Below are positions 1 through 8,995 of a DNA stretch of 64,000 bases, one piece after another. Source of the DNA: Lewinellaceae bacterium (GTDB taxonomy: Bacteria; Bacteroidota; Bacteroidia; Chitinophagales; Saprospiraceae). The stretch spans positions 2,249,001-2,313,000 of the forward strand of contig JACJXX010000001.1 of NCBI GenBank assembly GCA_020636435.1, given 5' to 3'. Each line of letters starts with the position of its first letter. The first letter of the stretch is position 1. Under the pieces are notes generated by a model. The model had not been told where the DNA came from and searched no databases. It was given only the letters and a program-made list of their open reading frames with translations. A program made the translations under genes and the position numbers.

Positions 1-405
1 GATGGGTAAATACCAGAAGTTCGAGGGGGCGCCGGCGCCGGTCAGGTAGAAGCGGCATTGAGGCTCAGTTGATTGGTTATTGTAAGCCCCCTCCCCCAAG
101 CCGTTTCCCTTCCCGGCAAATAAGCCCAAAATGCGTTTTTATTGATGATAGCAGGGGAGTTGCCTCTTCGGGGGCAGCTCCTGGCTGTCACATTTTCAGT
201 TGCCTGCCCTATCGGTTCGGGGTGGCGCTGCGATCTCCTGATCCGGATAGGGGATGGGCTTTACCGCCAGGTTCCTCTCCGAAAACCTGTATTTTGCGTA
301 CAAAAACCAGAAGCCATTAATCGCTGATATTCAGTCATTTACACATCGCATTCGCTTTTTCTGCCCTTTTTTATCCAATCAGGCCCATTCAAAAGCTGCC
401 CAAAA
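1..405. other. Left edge, no supported gene
   Basis: I see no convincing gene here. A short open stretch runs on the minus strand over about the first 90 bases and a short plus-strand frame ends near base 50. Either could be the end of a gene lying outside the window, and I cannot decide between them. The remainder is GC-rich intergenic sequence with no clear promoter. Confidence 0.4.
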
Positions 406-471
406 GTGAACTTGAAGCCCTCCCCTTTCCGGGCGTATACTTGCAGAAACAATAACCAAAAAGTTCACATC

Positions 472-1686
472 ATGAAAACCACCAACCTGTTTTTTATCCT
501 AGCGTTGCTATCGCTTTTCACTTTCAACTCCTGCCAGGACGAAACCGCCGTGCCGGAACCCGAAAAGGACATTCCCAAAGTCAGAGACATCAGCATCACC
601 GAGATCGGGTTTCAGTGGGTGGAGCAAGGCCTGCTTGCCCTGAATATGGATTTCAGCATCATTCCAGGAACGGAGGCTCCACAGGGCAGCTTCTCCGTGC
701 ACATTTATGAAGAAAACAAGCTGTTGCATGCCGAAAACATCGGCCTGGCCGGCATCCCCAGCGGCGAGTGCTGCGTACAGGGCAAATGCGAAGCAGTAGA
801 AAACTGGACCTACTCCTGCGACGCCCCCTGCGAGAACAACAGCCGCAGCGACGGCTGCAACTACCACCGGCAAAAGCAGGTATTCCTGCCGATGGACCCC
901 GGCGCCGCCATCCGGATAGCGCTCAATGAGGAGGGCGCCATCCTGGAAACCAACGACGCAGAAAGGGCCAACAACAGCCTCCAGCTTACCGCAACGGCCC
1001 CGCAGGAAGCCCCGCAGCCCGCCAACCCGGACAACCCCTACGACGAAGCAGGCCGCCGGCACAACGAACAACTTCAGGCGCTGCTGCATCGCATGGAGGC
1101 CGAGCCGGCCTTCCCCGACTGGACGCCGGACAACCAGCAGCGGGCCGTCCTGGAGTGGTCTGTAACCGAAGCCATGGCCATTGATGAAGCGGCCGCCACT
1201 TTCGCCATGCCCCGCTTTCTTCATGCCTACGCCGGCAGGGAAGACGGGCTGATGCGGGAGGCCAACCTGAAGGAATTCAAGATGGCTCTGGAACGCCTGG
1301 ATATCGACGGCCGCAACCGGGATCAACTGGCCTGCCTTTTCCAATTGCTGCAGGAACATCCTTTGGAAGAGCAGGCTGATGTGGAACATTTGCTGGCCGC
1401 TATCCGCAATCTGGAGGCTGCCTGGATGCAGGGCCAGGATGCCGCGCAGGCAGAAATTCCCTTAATCGCCGCCTCGATAGCCCGCCACAGCCTGTGCTTC
1501 TGGGCTGCCCGGCAGCCGGTTCCTTTTCACGGCCCGCAGTTGTTCGGCATCCGCGAGGGCTTCTTTGCCGACGCGTTCGGCGGAGGGATGGGAGCGGCAG
1601 CCGGCGCTATTGGAGGGCCCGGAGGCGCCGTCATCGGCGGATTGATCGGCGGAGTGGCCAGTTCGGCGATCTTTGCGATTGATTGA
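472..1686 (+). CDS. Cysteine-rich lipoprotein with glycine-zipper tail
   Basis: Predicted outer-surface or periplasmic lipoprotein of 404 residues; function unknown. The ATG at 472 is chosen because it starts a classic lipoprotein signal (charged start, hydrophobic core, FTFNSC lipobox with Cys21); an upstream in-frame ATG at 406 would bury this signal. Residues about 100-131 hold a dense cysteine cluster (CC, C, C, C, C) suggesting disulfides or metal binding. The middle is Ala/Glu-rich and helical. The last ~35 residues are almost all Gly, Ala, Ile and Val in GxxxG pattern, like a membrane-inserting glycine zipper or a class II bacteriocin. No family was recognised. It is followed by an inverted GTGTAAA array. 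Confidence 0.75.
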   Translation: MKTTNLFFILALLSLFTFNSCQDETAVPEPEKDIPKVRDISITEIGFQWVEQGLLALNMDFSIIPGTEAPQGSFSVHIYEENKLLHAENIGLAGIPSGECCVQGKCEAVENWTYSCDAPCENNSRSDGCNYHRQKQVFLPMDPGAAIRIALNEEGAILETNDAERANNSLQLTATAPQEAPQPANPDNPYDEAGRRHNEQLQALLHRMEAEPAFPDWTPDNQQRAVLEWSVTEAMAIDEAAATFAMPRFLHAYAGREDGLMREANLKEFKMALERLDIDGRNRDQLACLFQLLQEHPLEEQADVEHLLAAIRNLEAAWMQGQDAAQAEIPLIAASIARHSLCFWAARQPVPFHGPQLFGIREGFFADAFGGGMGAAAGAIGGPGGAVIGGLIGGVASSAIFAID

Positions 1687-1697
1687 GGAGGAGGAAT

Positions 1698-1777
1698 GTG
1701 TAAACGTGTAAATGAAGTCAACATAGGGGCAGCTCTCAGGCAGCCCCATCGCACAGGCCTCTTTTACACGTTTACAC
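1698..1777. repeat. Inverted GTGTAAA word array
   Basis: Left arm has two GTGTAAA words (1698-1713), right arm the complementary TTTACAC words (1762-1777). It sits directly after the lipoprotein stop, so it may act as a terminator hairpin. A further degenerate word pair follows near 1802-1816. Confidence 0.65.
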
Positions 1778-1894
1778 AAAGGTTGTGGCTCCGCCACCTC
1801 ATGTAAATGCGTAAATGACGCGGACTTTTGTGTCTCCATTTGTTAAAGAAAGACTTTTTCTTAAATTCAGGCAGTAAAATGGAAACTCAAAAGT

Positions 1895-4831
1895 ATGGTT
1901 CTACGGATTGCCTTAATGATATGCTTTCTGTTGCCGGTTGCCCTGACGGGAACGGCTCAATCTTCTCCTATCGATTCTTTGTGGCTGGGCCTGAGCCGGG
2001 CGGAGAGCGATTCGGCACGCTCGTATTATCTGGTGCAATTGTGCGCCGGTTATTACCGCACCAATTCCGATTCCGCCATACTGCTGGGACAAAAATCTCT
2101 GGAGTATGCCCAAAAGGCGGATAAGCCTTCCCTGAAAGCAACGAGCCTGAATACGCTCGGCGCCGCCTTTTGGTTTAAAGGAGACCAGGACAGGGCTTTG
2201 GAGTACTACTTCGAAGCCCTTTCCATTGCAAAGGACAACGGCCTGCAAAAGGCCGCCTCCACCACCCTCGGCAATATCGGCATTATCTATTCGGAACGAC
2301 AGGACCTCGAAAATGCCCTCAAGTACCAAAAGCAATCCTTCGATATCAAGAAGGAGCTTGGCGATTCCCTGGGAATGGCCCGGGCGCTGACGAATATCGG
2401 GTTGAATAATTTCAGAGCGGAAAAATGGGGCGAGGCGCTGGAAAACTACCAGGAAGCATTGAAACTCGCCAGGGCCCTGAATGAAAAATTCGGCGAAGGC
2501 CTGTTGCTGGGCAATATCGGCGCGGTATACCTGGAACAGAAAAAGTACGAACAGGCGAGAAGTTACATTCAACAGGCGCTGGAGATCAGGCGGGAATTGG
2601 GAGACAAGAGCGGCATCGCCAATGACCTCAACAATATTGGCGCCGCCTACCTGAGAGAGGGGCAGATAGAAAAGGCGCTGGCCAATTTCCACGAAGCGCT
2701 GGAAATAGCCAGGGAAGTAGGCAGCTACACCCTGCTGACCCTTCCTTACGAATCTCTGGCGGACGCCTACCGGCAAAAAGGCGACTACCGGAATGCCTTC
2801 GAATATCAGGCGCTGCTCCTGGAGGCCAAAGATTCCATCAACAATCAGGAAGTAATAGAGAGTGTAGCTGAAATGGAGGCCAAATACCAGACAGAACAAA
2901 AAGAAAAAGAACTGGCCCAGGCAGAACTAGACCTGTCCCGGCAACGCAGCGGCCGCAACCGCATTCTCTATGGCTCCCTCATCGCCATTCTGGCCCTGAC
3001 ATCCCTGGTGCTTTTTACCCGTAGCCGGGCGCGCCTGCGCAAAAAACAGGCCGAACTGGAAAAAGCCGAAGCGGAAAAGTTGCGGGAACTGGACCGCGTC
3101 AAGTCCAATTTCTTTGCCAACATCAGCCATGAGTTCCGCACCCCGCTCACCCTCATCAAAGGGCCGCTGCAGGAGATGGCGCAGGGCCGCTTCCAGGGCG
3201 ACTACCCGAAGTACTACCGCATCATGCTGCGCAACAGCGAACGCCTGCTCCACCTGGTCAACCAACTGCTGGACCTCAGCAAGCTGGAAAGCGGCCGCAT
3301 GCAGCTGGAACTGGAGCGAGGCGACGCCGGCCGATTCATCAACGCCATCGCTCATTCTTTTGAAAGCCTGGCCGCCCGCAAGCAAATCCAATACGACATA
3401 GAAGTCGGGGAAGGGCTCGATGTGGCTTACATCGACCGGGACAAACTGGAGAAGATTCTCGCCAACCTCCTGTCCAACGCCTTCAAATTCACCGGCGAAG
3501 AGGGCCGGGTCAGCCTCCAGGCCAAAGGACTGGAAAACGGCCGCCGCCTGCACCTGCGCGTTCAGGACAGCGGCATAGGCATTCCTCCAAACCAGCTGCC
3601 CTTCCTGTTCGAGCGGTTCTACAGCCGCGGGAATCCCGACAAAGAAATGAAAAGCAGCGGGATCGGGCTGGCCCTGATCAAAGAGTTGGTGGAGCTGCAC
3701 GGCGGCCGCATTGAAGTGCAAAGCGAGGAAGGCAAGGGAAGTATCTTCCTGGTTTCTCTGCCGATCGGAGAGGCCGTGTTGAAGAAGGGGGTGTTGGTGG
3801 AGGGGGATGCGCAGCGGAGGCCCCGTACCGGCGATAGCCGCGTCGGGGCTGTGGATGCTGTGGATGCTGTGGATGCTGTGGATGCTGTGGATGCTGTGGA
3901 TGCTGTGGATGCTGTGGATGCTGTGGATGCTATGGATGTGGAGCGGAGCGACATCCCGGCGAAGGCCGGGGCTGTGGATGCCGGAGCGCAGCGGAGGCCC
4001 CGTACCGGCGATAGCCGCGTCGGGGCTATAGATGCTACAGTGAATGCAGCGCCAGTATCATCCAAGCCGTCATCGCCGGCTGCATCCTCTGAAGAAATCG
4101 TTCTGGTAGTCGAAGACAATGAAGACGTCCGCCAGTACATCATCGATCAGCTGCGGGGGCGCTATCGCCTGCTGGAAGCCCCCAACGGGCAAATAGGGCT
4201 GGAAATCGCCACCCGGGAAGTGCCCAGCCTTATTATTACAGATGTGATGATGCCCGAAATGGACGGGGTGGAGCTCTGCCGCCGCCTCAAAGAACAGGAA
4301 GCGACCAGCCACATTCCCATCATCATGCTAACCGCCAAAGCCGAACGGGAAGACAAACTGGAAGGCCTGGAGCAAGGTGCTGATGATTACCTGACCAAAC
4401 CCTTTGATGGCGAAGAGCTGCGCCTGCGGGTGCACAACCTGCTCGAACGGGGCCGGCGCTGGCGCGAGCGCTTCAGCAAGGAAGTGAGTTTCAAACCCTC
4501 GGAAGTAGCCGCCACCTCCGTCGATGAAGCCTTCCTCATTAAGATCGCGGAAGTAATCGAACAAAATATGGAGGAGGAGACGTTCGGTGTCCCCGACCTG
4601 GCTAACGCAGTAGGCTTGAGCCGCAGCCAACTGCACCGAAAGCTCAAGGCCCTGAGTGATAAATCTCCCAGCCAGGTGATCAGAGAGATGCGCCTCCAAC
4701 GGGCAAAAGACCTGCTGGAAAAGGGTGCAGGCAATGCCTCCGAGGTGGCATTCATGGTGGGGTTCAACAGCCTGGCGTATTTTTCCAAGTGCTTTAAGGA
4801 TGCTTACGGGCGGCCGCCGAGTGAGGTTTAG
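1895..4831 (+). CDS. Hybrid two-component regulator (TPR-HisKA-HATPase-REC-AraC)
   Basis: One-protein two-component system of 978 residues: a periplasmic or membrane-tethered sensor that phosphorylates its own receiver and controls transcription through an AraC output. Order: signal sequence (1-22), TPR repeats (about 45-320), transmembrane helix (~353-375), coiled coil, HisKA with phospho-acceptor His412 in ISHEFRTP, HATPase with N box around 525 and GIGIP/GIGLAL boxes, REC with Asp783 in ITDVMMPEMDG, and a C-terminal AraC HTH (~880-978). An unusual linker at residues 653-679 is nine perfect VDA repeats flanked by two copies of a 14-residue segment beginning AQRRPRTGDS. The domain set is typical of Bacteroidota. 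The target is unknown; it lies convergent to a permease gene. Confidence 0.93.
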   Translation: MVLRIALMICFLLPVALTGTAQSSPIDSLWLGLSRAESDSARSYYLVQLCAGYYRTNSDSAILLGQKSLEYAQKADKPSLKATSLNTLGAAFWFKGDQDRALEYYFEALSIAKDNGLQKAASTTLGNIGIIYSERQDLENALKYQKQSFDIKKELGDSLGMARALTNIGLNNFRAEKWGEALENYQEALKLARALNEKFGEGLLLGNIGAVYLEQKKYEQARSYIQQALEIRRELGDKSGIANDLNNIGAAYLREGQIEKALANFHEALEIAREVGSYTLLTLPYESLADAYRQKGDYRNAFEYQALLLEAKDSINNQEVIESVAEMEAKYQTEQKEKELAQAELDLSRQRSGRNRILYGSLIAILALTSLVLFTRSRARLRKKQAELEKAEAEKLRELDRVKSNFFANISHEFRTPLTLIKGPLQEMAQGRFQGDYPKYYRIMLRNSERLLHLVNQLLDLSKLESGRMQLELERGDAGRFINAIAHSFESLAARKQIQYDIEVGEGLDVAYIDRDKLEKILANLLSNAFKFTGEEGRVSLQAKGLENGRRLHLRVQDSGIGIPPNQLPFLFERFYSRGNPDKEMKSSGIGLALIKELVELHGGRIEVQSEEGKGSIFLVSLPIGEAVLKKGVLVEGDAQRRPRTGDSRVGAVDAVDAVDAVDAVDAVDAVDAVDAVDAMDVERSDIPAKAGAVDAGAQRRPRTGDSRVGAIDATVNAAPVSSKPSSPAASSEEIVLVVEDNEDVRQYIIDQLRGRYRLLEAPNGQIGLEIATREVPSLIITDVMMPEMDGVELCRRLKEQEATSHIPIIMLTAKAEREDKLEGLEQGADDYLTKPFDGEELRLRVHNLLERGRRWRERFSKEVSFKPSEVAATSVDEAFLIKIAEVIEQNMEEETFGVPDLANAVGLSRSQLHRKLKALSDKSPSQVIREMRLQRAKDLLEKGAGNASEVAFMVGFNSLAYFSKCFKDAYGRPPSEV
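3809..4028 (+). repeat. GTGGATGCT minisatellite with flanking duplicates inside kinase gene
   Basis: Nine perfect 9-bp units (GTGGATGCT, 3851-3931) and one degenerate unit. They are flanked by two near-identical ~42-bp copies (3809-3850 and 3987-4028) containing CGTACCGGCGATAGCCGCGT. Everything stays in frame, so it lengthens the HATPase-REC linker without breaking the protein. Confidence 0.9.
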
Positions 4832-4909
4832 TGTAAAAAGCGTAAAGGTGTAAAAGTGTAAAGGTAGCTGCTCCTTCGCGCGTTTACACTTTTACACTTT
4901 TACACCTTT
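4831..4909. repeat. Inverted GTGTAAA word array
   Basis: About four GTGTAAA-like words (4831-4864) face about four TTTACAC words (4881-4909). It fills the whole gap between the kinase stop and the permease stop, so it could terminate both convergent genes. Confidence 0.75.
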
Positions 4910-4912
4910 CAG

Positions 4913-7333
4913 TCATTCATACCGCAACGCCTCCACCGGATTCCGCCTCACTGCCCGCAGGGCGTGGTAGCTCACCGTGATCAAAGCCGCAGCCAGGGCA
5001 GCCAGGGCAGCCAGGAGCAATGTTCCCGCATCCACCTGCACCCGGTATTCGAAGCCCTGCAGCCAGTTTTGCATGGCCAGATAAGCCACGGGCAGCGCGA
5101 TGAAACAGGCGATGGCCACCCAACGCGTGAATTCTTTAGCCAGCAACAGGAATAAGGCCCGGGCTGGCGCGCCCAGCACTTTTCGGATACCGATCTCTTT
5201 GGTGCGCCGCTCGGCAGTATAAGCCGCCAGGCCCAGCAGGCCCAGGCAGGCGATAAAGACAGCCAGGAAGGTGAACAGGCCGACGATGCGGCCGATGCGC
5301 ACCTCGGAATCGTACATGGCATTGAAATCATCATCCATGAAGTCGTATCCGAAGGGCTGGTTGGGAGCGAAGGCATCCCACTCGCGTTTTAAGGCGGCAG
5401 CCAGGCCCTTAATGTCCCCCGTATTGACCTTCATGGCGAGGTACCCTTTGCTGTCGCCGCAGTGCAAAACCAGGGGCTCGATCTTATCCCGCAGGGAGGA
5501 GAAGTGAAAATCCCGGACCACTCCGATTACCCGGTAAGTTTGCGCCTGGCTGGGGTCTTCTCCCAGATGGCTGATCTCCTGCCCCAGAGGGTCTTCCAGA
5601 TTGAAAATCTTAACGGCCGCTTCATTCAGGATTACGGTACTGGAATCGGAGGGATTATCCCGGGAAAAATCCCTGCCATTGACAATTTCCATACCGAGCG
5701 TAGAGATGTAATCAGGATCGGCTTCAAAACGAAACAAGATGTGTGCATTCTCAGGACTGGGGTTTTTACCCATAAAATAACTGGTGCTGCTGCGGTAGGA
5801 TGGCGTAGGCAGGTAACCGGAGAAAGTAGCGCTTTTCACGCCCGGAATCTGCAGCGCCGCCTCTTTGAACGGCTGCGCGTTATTGCCCAGCGCGTAGGCG
5901 TCATTCAGGATCAGCACCTGCTCTTTGCTGAACCCCAGCTTTTTATTCTGAATGAATTGCAACTGCTTATTGATCACCAGGGCGCCCACCATCAGAGCGA
6001 TGGTGATGGTGAACTGGAAAACGACCAGGACATTGCGGAAAACACCGGCGCCGCCGCCCCGGCTGAGTAGCCCCTGCAAAACCTGCACCGGGCGAAAGGC
6101 GGACAAGAAGAATGCAGGATAGCTGCCCGCCAACAGGCCCACCAGCAAGGCCAGGCCGCCCATAGCGGCCCAAAGCCACCCGGTATCCGCCCGCCAAAGG
6201 TTGAGTTCCTTGCCGGATAGCTGATTGAAATACGGCATGGCCAGTTGCATCAAAAGGACGGCGATCAGCAAGGCAAGGAGGCTCAACAGGACAGATTCGC
6301 TCAGGAATTGGCCAACCAACTGCCGGCGCCGGGCGCCGACCACCTTCCGCAATCCCACCTCCTTGGCCCGGTTGGAAGAACGAGCGGTGGCCAGGTTCAT
6401 GAAGTTGATGCAGGCCAGCAAGAGGATAAAGACGCCGATAAAGGAAAAGATGTACACATAACGAATGTCGCTATTAGGCGACAGCTCGTCAAACTTATTC
6501 GAATGGAGGTGGATTTTCGTCAATGGAAACAAAGAATACTCGGCGCTGTTGCCAGCCTTAAAGAAATCGTCGATGGTCATGCCCATGTACTGCTCCAACT
6601 GGCGGCCGATGTGGGTTTCGATGATCTGCGGGAATTTGGACTGCAAAGCCTTGGGATCCGCACCTTCTTTTAATACCAGATAGGTATGGAAGTTGTTGCT
6701 GACCCACTGGTTGCTGCGGCTCTCCTCCAGAGAGGGCATGGAAAGGAGCATATTGTAGTAAAAATGAGTATTCTTCGGCATTTCCTCCATGATGCCGGTC
6801 ACCCGGTGGTTGTGCTCGTTATCCAGCACCAGGGTTTTCCCGATGGGGTCTTCATCGCCGAAATACTTTCTGGCCACTGCCGGCGTAATCACCACAGTGC
6901 CCGGTTCCGCCAAAGCCATTTGGGGGTCTCCTTTTAGAAGCGGAAAGGTAAAGACCTGAAAAAAAGTGGAGTCGGCAAAGACCACTTCATCCTCCCGATA
7001 GCTGTTGTTCTCATATCGCACCAGGTAGCTGCCGAGGTCCCGCAGGCGCACTTGCTGTACGACCTCGGGGTAACTCTCCAAAACAGTAGGGCCGAAGGGG
7101 TCGCCTACCTCGGGTAAATCGAAATCCTGTCCGAAAATGTTGCCCTTAAAATCCACCCGGTAGGTGCGATCCGCCTTTTCGTGGTAGCGGTCGTAGCTCA
7201 GCTCGTCCTTTACGTAAGCCAGGATGAACAGGAAACAAGCCAGCCCCAGGGCCAGCCCCAGGACGTTGATCAGGGTGTAGTACTTCTGCTTCCAAAGGTT
7301 GCGAATGGCGGTGTTCAGGTAATTTCTCCACAT
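4913..7333 (-). CDS. FtsX/MacB-type ABC transporter permease
   Basis: Inner-membrane permease subunit of a type VII (MacB/LolCE-like) ABC transporter, 806 residues; it needs a separate ATPase, which is not adjacent. The N-terminal helix (about 20-43) leads to a MacB-type periplasmic core domain. Then come three helices with the FtsX signature (KEVGLRKVVGA, ~325), a fourth helix, a second periplasmic domain, and a C-terminal FtsX block with TKEIGIRKVLGA. It ends NPVEALRYE, the hallmark of this paralogue group. Start MWRNYLNTAIRN matches the start pattern of the other copies. It is monocistronic here, with a miniature element (7356-7515) in its upstream region. Confidence 0.93.
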   Translation of the reverse strand: MWRNYLNTAIRNLWKQKYYTLINVLGLALGLACFLFILAYVKDELSYDRYHEKADRTYRVDFKGNIFGQDFDLPEVGDPFGPTVLESYPEVVQQVRLRDLGSYLVRYENNSYREDEVVFADSTFFQVFTFPLLKGDPQMALAEPGTVVITPAVARKYFGDEDPIGKTLVLDNEHNHRVTGIMEEMPKNTHFYYNMLLSMPSLEESRSNQWVSNNFHTYLVLKEGADPKALQSKFPQIIETHIGRQLEQYMGMTIDDFFKAGNSAEYSLFPLTKIHLHSNKFDELSPNSDIRYVYIFSFIGVFILLLACINFMNLATARSSNRAKEVGLRKVVGARRRQLVGQFLSESVLLSLLALLIAVLLMQLAMPYFNQLSGKELNLWRADTGWLWAAMGGLALLVGLLAGSYPAFFLSAFRPVQVLQGLLSRGGGAGVFRNVLVVFQFTITIALMVGALVINKQLQFIQNKKLGFSKEQVLILNDAYALGNNAQPFKEAALQIPGVKSATFSGYLPTPSYRSSTSYFMGKNPSPENAHILFRFEADPDYISTLGMEIVNGRDFSRDNPSDSSTVILNEAAVKIFNLEDPLGQEISHLGEDPSQAQTYRVIGVVRDFHFSSLRDKIEPLVLHCGDSKGYLAMKVNTGDIKGLAAALKREWDAFAPNQPFGYDFMDDDFNAMYDSEVRIGRIVGLFTFLAVFIACLGLLGLAAYTAERRTKEIGIRKVLGAPARALFLLLAKEFTRWVAIACFIALPVAYLAMQNWLQGFEYRVQVDAGTLLLAALAALAAALITVSYHALRAVRRNPVEALRYE

Positions 7334-7355
7334 AGTTTGTAAGTTTTTTAGCTTA

Positions 7356-7515
7356 GTAACGGTTAAATAATAACCTTTCGATTCTGCCTTGCTCTTTTGC
7401 CGCCATACGTCGTTGCTCTTCAGTTACGTAACCTCCGGCTATGCTCCCTCATCGCGCCTCGTCTGGCAACAAAATAGCGGCGGCATATTTCGAAACCTTA
7501 TTATTTGCCCGTTAC
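7356..7515. mobile_element. Miniature inverted-repeat element, GTAACGG type
   Basis: 160 bp with imperfect terminal inverted repeats (left GTAACGGTTAAATAATAACC; right its near complement), flanked by TTA on both sides (7353-7355, 7516-7518), the likely 3-bp target duplication. The core (CGTTGCT ... GGCTAT ... GCGCCTCGTCTGGCA) resembles the core of the GGCACGA elements elsewhere in the window although the arms differ. It has no coding capacity. Confidence 0.8.
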
Positions 7516-7521
7516 TTAAAA

Positions 7522-8002
7522 CGGATTGCGTAATTGTTGACGATGGCCAATCAGGGGCGTTATTGGGATAGGGGTTGTGCAAAAAGGCTTGCTCCAAAAA
7601 ACAGGCCCAAATTTTGTTTTATTGCCGGCCGCGTTGTCGGGGTGCAATTTTCTATTGCGCTCGGACTTTTGGCGGAGGGCAGAATTTAATTCCGGGCAAA
7701 AAAACACGATAACCCTTTTTTCACAACCCCTTCGGAGACGGGTTAAATCACAGGGGCAGTTTTTAAAAATTACGCCTCCGGCACCAAATAAATTTGGCGG
7801 CCCAGGGTGATCGCCGCTCTTTCATTCCGGGCAGCAACCCAAAACGTTCCAACAAGGAACTTTTTAAGCAGCGAATGGCTCTTTGACGGGTTGGGCCGGA
7901 TATTGGTTACAGCTCGTGGCCGTTTGCCGCAAAGGATTTTTCGGGGCACAATAATCTCCCATTTTGGAAGCAGAGGCCCCAATTGGCAAGACTTTTAGAT
8001 TG
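7522..8002. other. Intergenic region with a REP-like hairpin
   Basis: No gene is supported. It contains a 31-base imperfect hairpin at 7636-7666 that has a close relative at 62064-62094. Other short inverted segments are present but I could not define their limits. This region probably includes whatever truncated the DUF1801 gene at 8003-8146. Confidence 0.5.
7636..7666. repeat. REP-like hairpin, copy 1
   Basis: Imperfect dyad: GTCGGGGTGCAAT, TTTCT loop, ATTGCGCTCGGAC. The second copy at 62064-62094 shares loop and stem layout with compensating and single base changes. Confidence 0.7.
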
Positions 8003-8146
8003 CTAAATGATGTTTCTGCAGGAGAGTGGTTGTAGGAAGGATGCAAAATGATGGGCCTGCCCCCTATTGAGTGGGTTGAATGCCGGAACTCTTTTCTCAG
8101 GCATCTGAGTCAGGTATTCCTCCACTGTTTTTGCTTCACTTTTCAT
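8003..8146 (-). pseudogene. 5' fragment of a DUF1801 gene
   Basis: The first ~26 residues (MKSEAKTVEEYLTQMPEKR...) match the beginning of DUF1801 (YdhG-like) proteins, normally ~110-140 residues. After that the frame continues into unrelated sequence and stops at residue 48. It starts 35 bp downstream of the VOC gene on the same strand, so it was probably its operon partner before losing its 3' part. Confidence 0.6.
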
Positions 8147-8180
8147 TTGTTGGGTTTAAAGTGTGCCTGGATTGGGAGGA

Positions 8181-8552
8181 TTAAACATGCTGATCCACCA
8201 GAATCGGATTGCCGTCCGGATCGATGACAATAAAACTGGCCGGGCCGGAGGTGGTTCCGTCTGCTTCTGACTCCAATTTGACTCCTTTTTCTTTAAGTTG
8301 CCGCTGGAGGTCTCTGATGTCGGTAAAAGAATCCAATTTATTGGCATTTTGATCCCATCCCGGATTGAAGGTCAGAATGTTTTTATCAAACATTCCCTGA
8401 AACAGCCCGATGATGGCATTCTCATTTTTCATGATGAGCCAATGCTGCTTTATATCACCCCCAAAAACTGAGAACCCAAGGTTCTCATAAAATGCTTTGG
8501 AAGCATGAATGTCTTTGACATTGAGGCTTATGGAAAATGCGCCTAGTTTCAT
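8181..8552 (-). CDS. VOC (glyoxalase/bleomycin-resistance) family protein
   Basis: Small cytoplasmic metal-dependent enzyme or binding protein of the vicinal oxygen chelate superfamily, 123 residues, the usual size for a single two-module VOC protein. The opening ISLNVKDIHASKAFYENLGF and closing FIVIDPDGNPILVDQ are typical of the fold. The substrate cannot be told from sequence. It is followed on the same strand by a DUF1801 fragment, and its upstream side carries the miniature element 8575-8692. Confidence 0.88.
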   Translation of the reverse strand: MKLGAFSISLNVKDIHASKAFYENLGFSVFGGDIKQHWLIMKNENAIIGLFQGMFDKNILTFNPGWDQNANKLDSFTDIRDLQRQLKEKGVKLESEADGTTSGPASFIVIDPDGNPILVDQHV

Positions 8553-8574
8553 AATTATTCGTGTTTAGTATCAA

Positions 8575-8692
8575 TCAAAAAACAACTTCGTCATTGCGGG
8601 TGGAAGTCCGCCCCTTTTCGCATGGCGATGCCTTCGGCACAAGGGGAGTCAGAGGGGTTCCGGTGCGGGAAAATGTCGAAATTGTTTTTTGA
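8575..8692. mobile_element. Miniature inverted-repeat element truncating the upstream gene
   Basis: 118 bp with ~16-base terminal inverted repeats (TCAAAAAACAACTTCG / complement of TTCAAAAAACAATTTCG) and inner sub-hairpins. It begins three bases past the stop of the truncated lipoprotein gene on its left-hand side. Its ends resemble the 61066-61173 element (TCAAAAAATAAG...). No convincing target duplication was seen. Confidence 0.7.
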
Positions 8693-8695
8693 ACG

Positions 8696-8995
8696 TCACT
8701 TAGGATAGTACAGGATCACGTTGGGCGCCGGGGTCTTGCCATCCTGTTTAAAGATGGTTCCGGCGATCAAGAGTTTTTGGCCATCCTGCCCCCAGCCTGC
8801 ACTGGTGTCAATAGAGCTGATTATTTCGGGCATTCCGATATAGATAAATTCGCCATTCTCGAATGGCCCGCCGACTATTCCGTTATCAGATTTTGAGGGC
8901 TGGGGGGTGTGGGCAGGGTTGCCTGCCTGTCCGTTGCAACTCGTCAAAACGTTGAACAGAAACATAAAAAGCCCGATATGATAGATCCGTTTCAT
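8696..8995 (-). pseudogene. Truncated dioxygenase-like lipoprotein
   Basis: 99 residues: a lipoprotein signal (lipobox LTSC, Cys20), then a segment ending GTIFKQDGKTPAPNVILYY. This last part is the opening strand pattern of secreted intradiol ring-cleavage dioxygenase-like proteins, which normally continue for another ~100 residues with the iron ligands. Here the frame stops after YYPK, right at the edge of the 8575-8692 element, and no remainder was found. Its ATG overlaps the stop of the DinB-like gene (ATGA), so the two were translationally coupled. The family call rests on a short stretch; a small intact lipoprotein is the alternative. Confidence 0.6.

Noticed and set aside
508..1389. Minus-strand 293-residue frame opposite the lipoprotein, and similar long antisense frames opposite permeases, CotH and hydrogenase genes
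   Set aside because: They are antisense shadows of high-GC coding regions and lack family similarity.
3807..4031. Open frame of MLW repeats on the plus strand and a TAS-repeat frame on the minus strand
   Set aside because: Shadows of the VDA repeat inside the histidine kinase gene.
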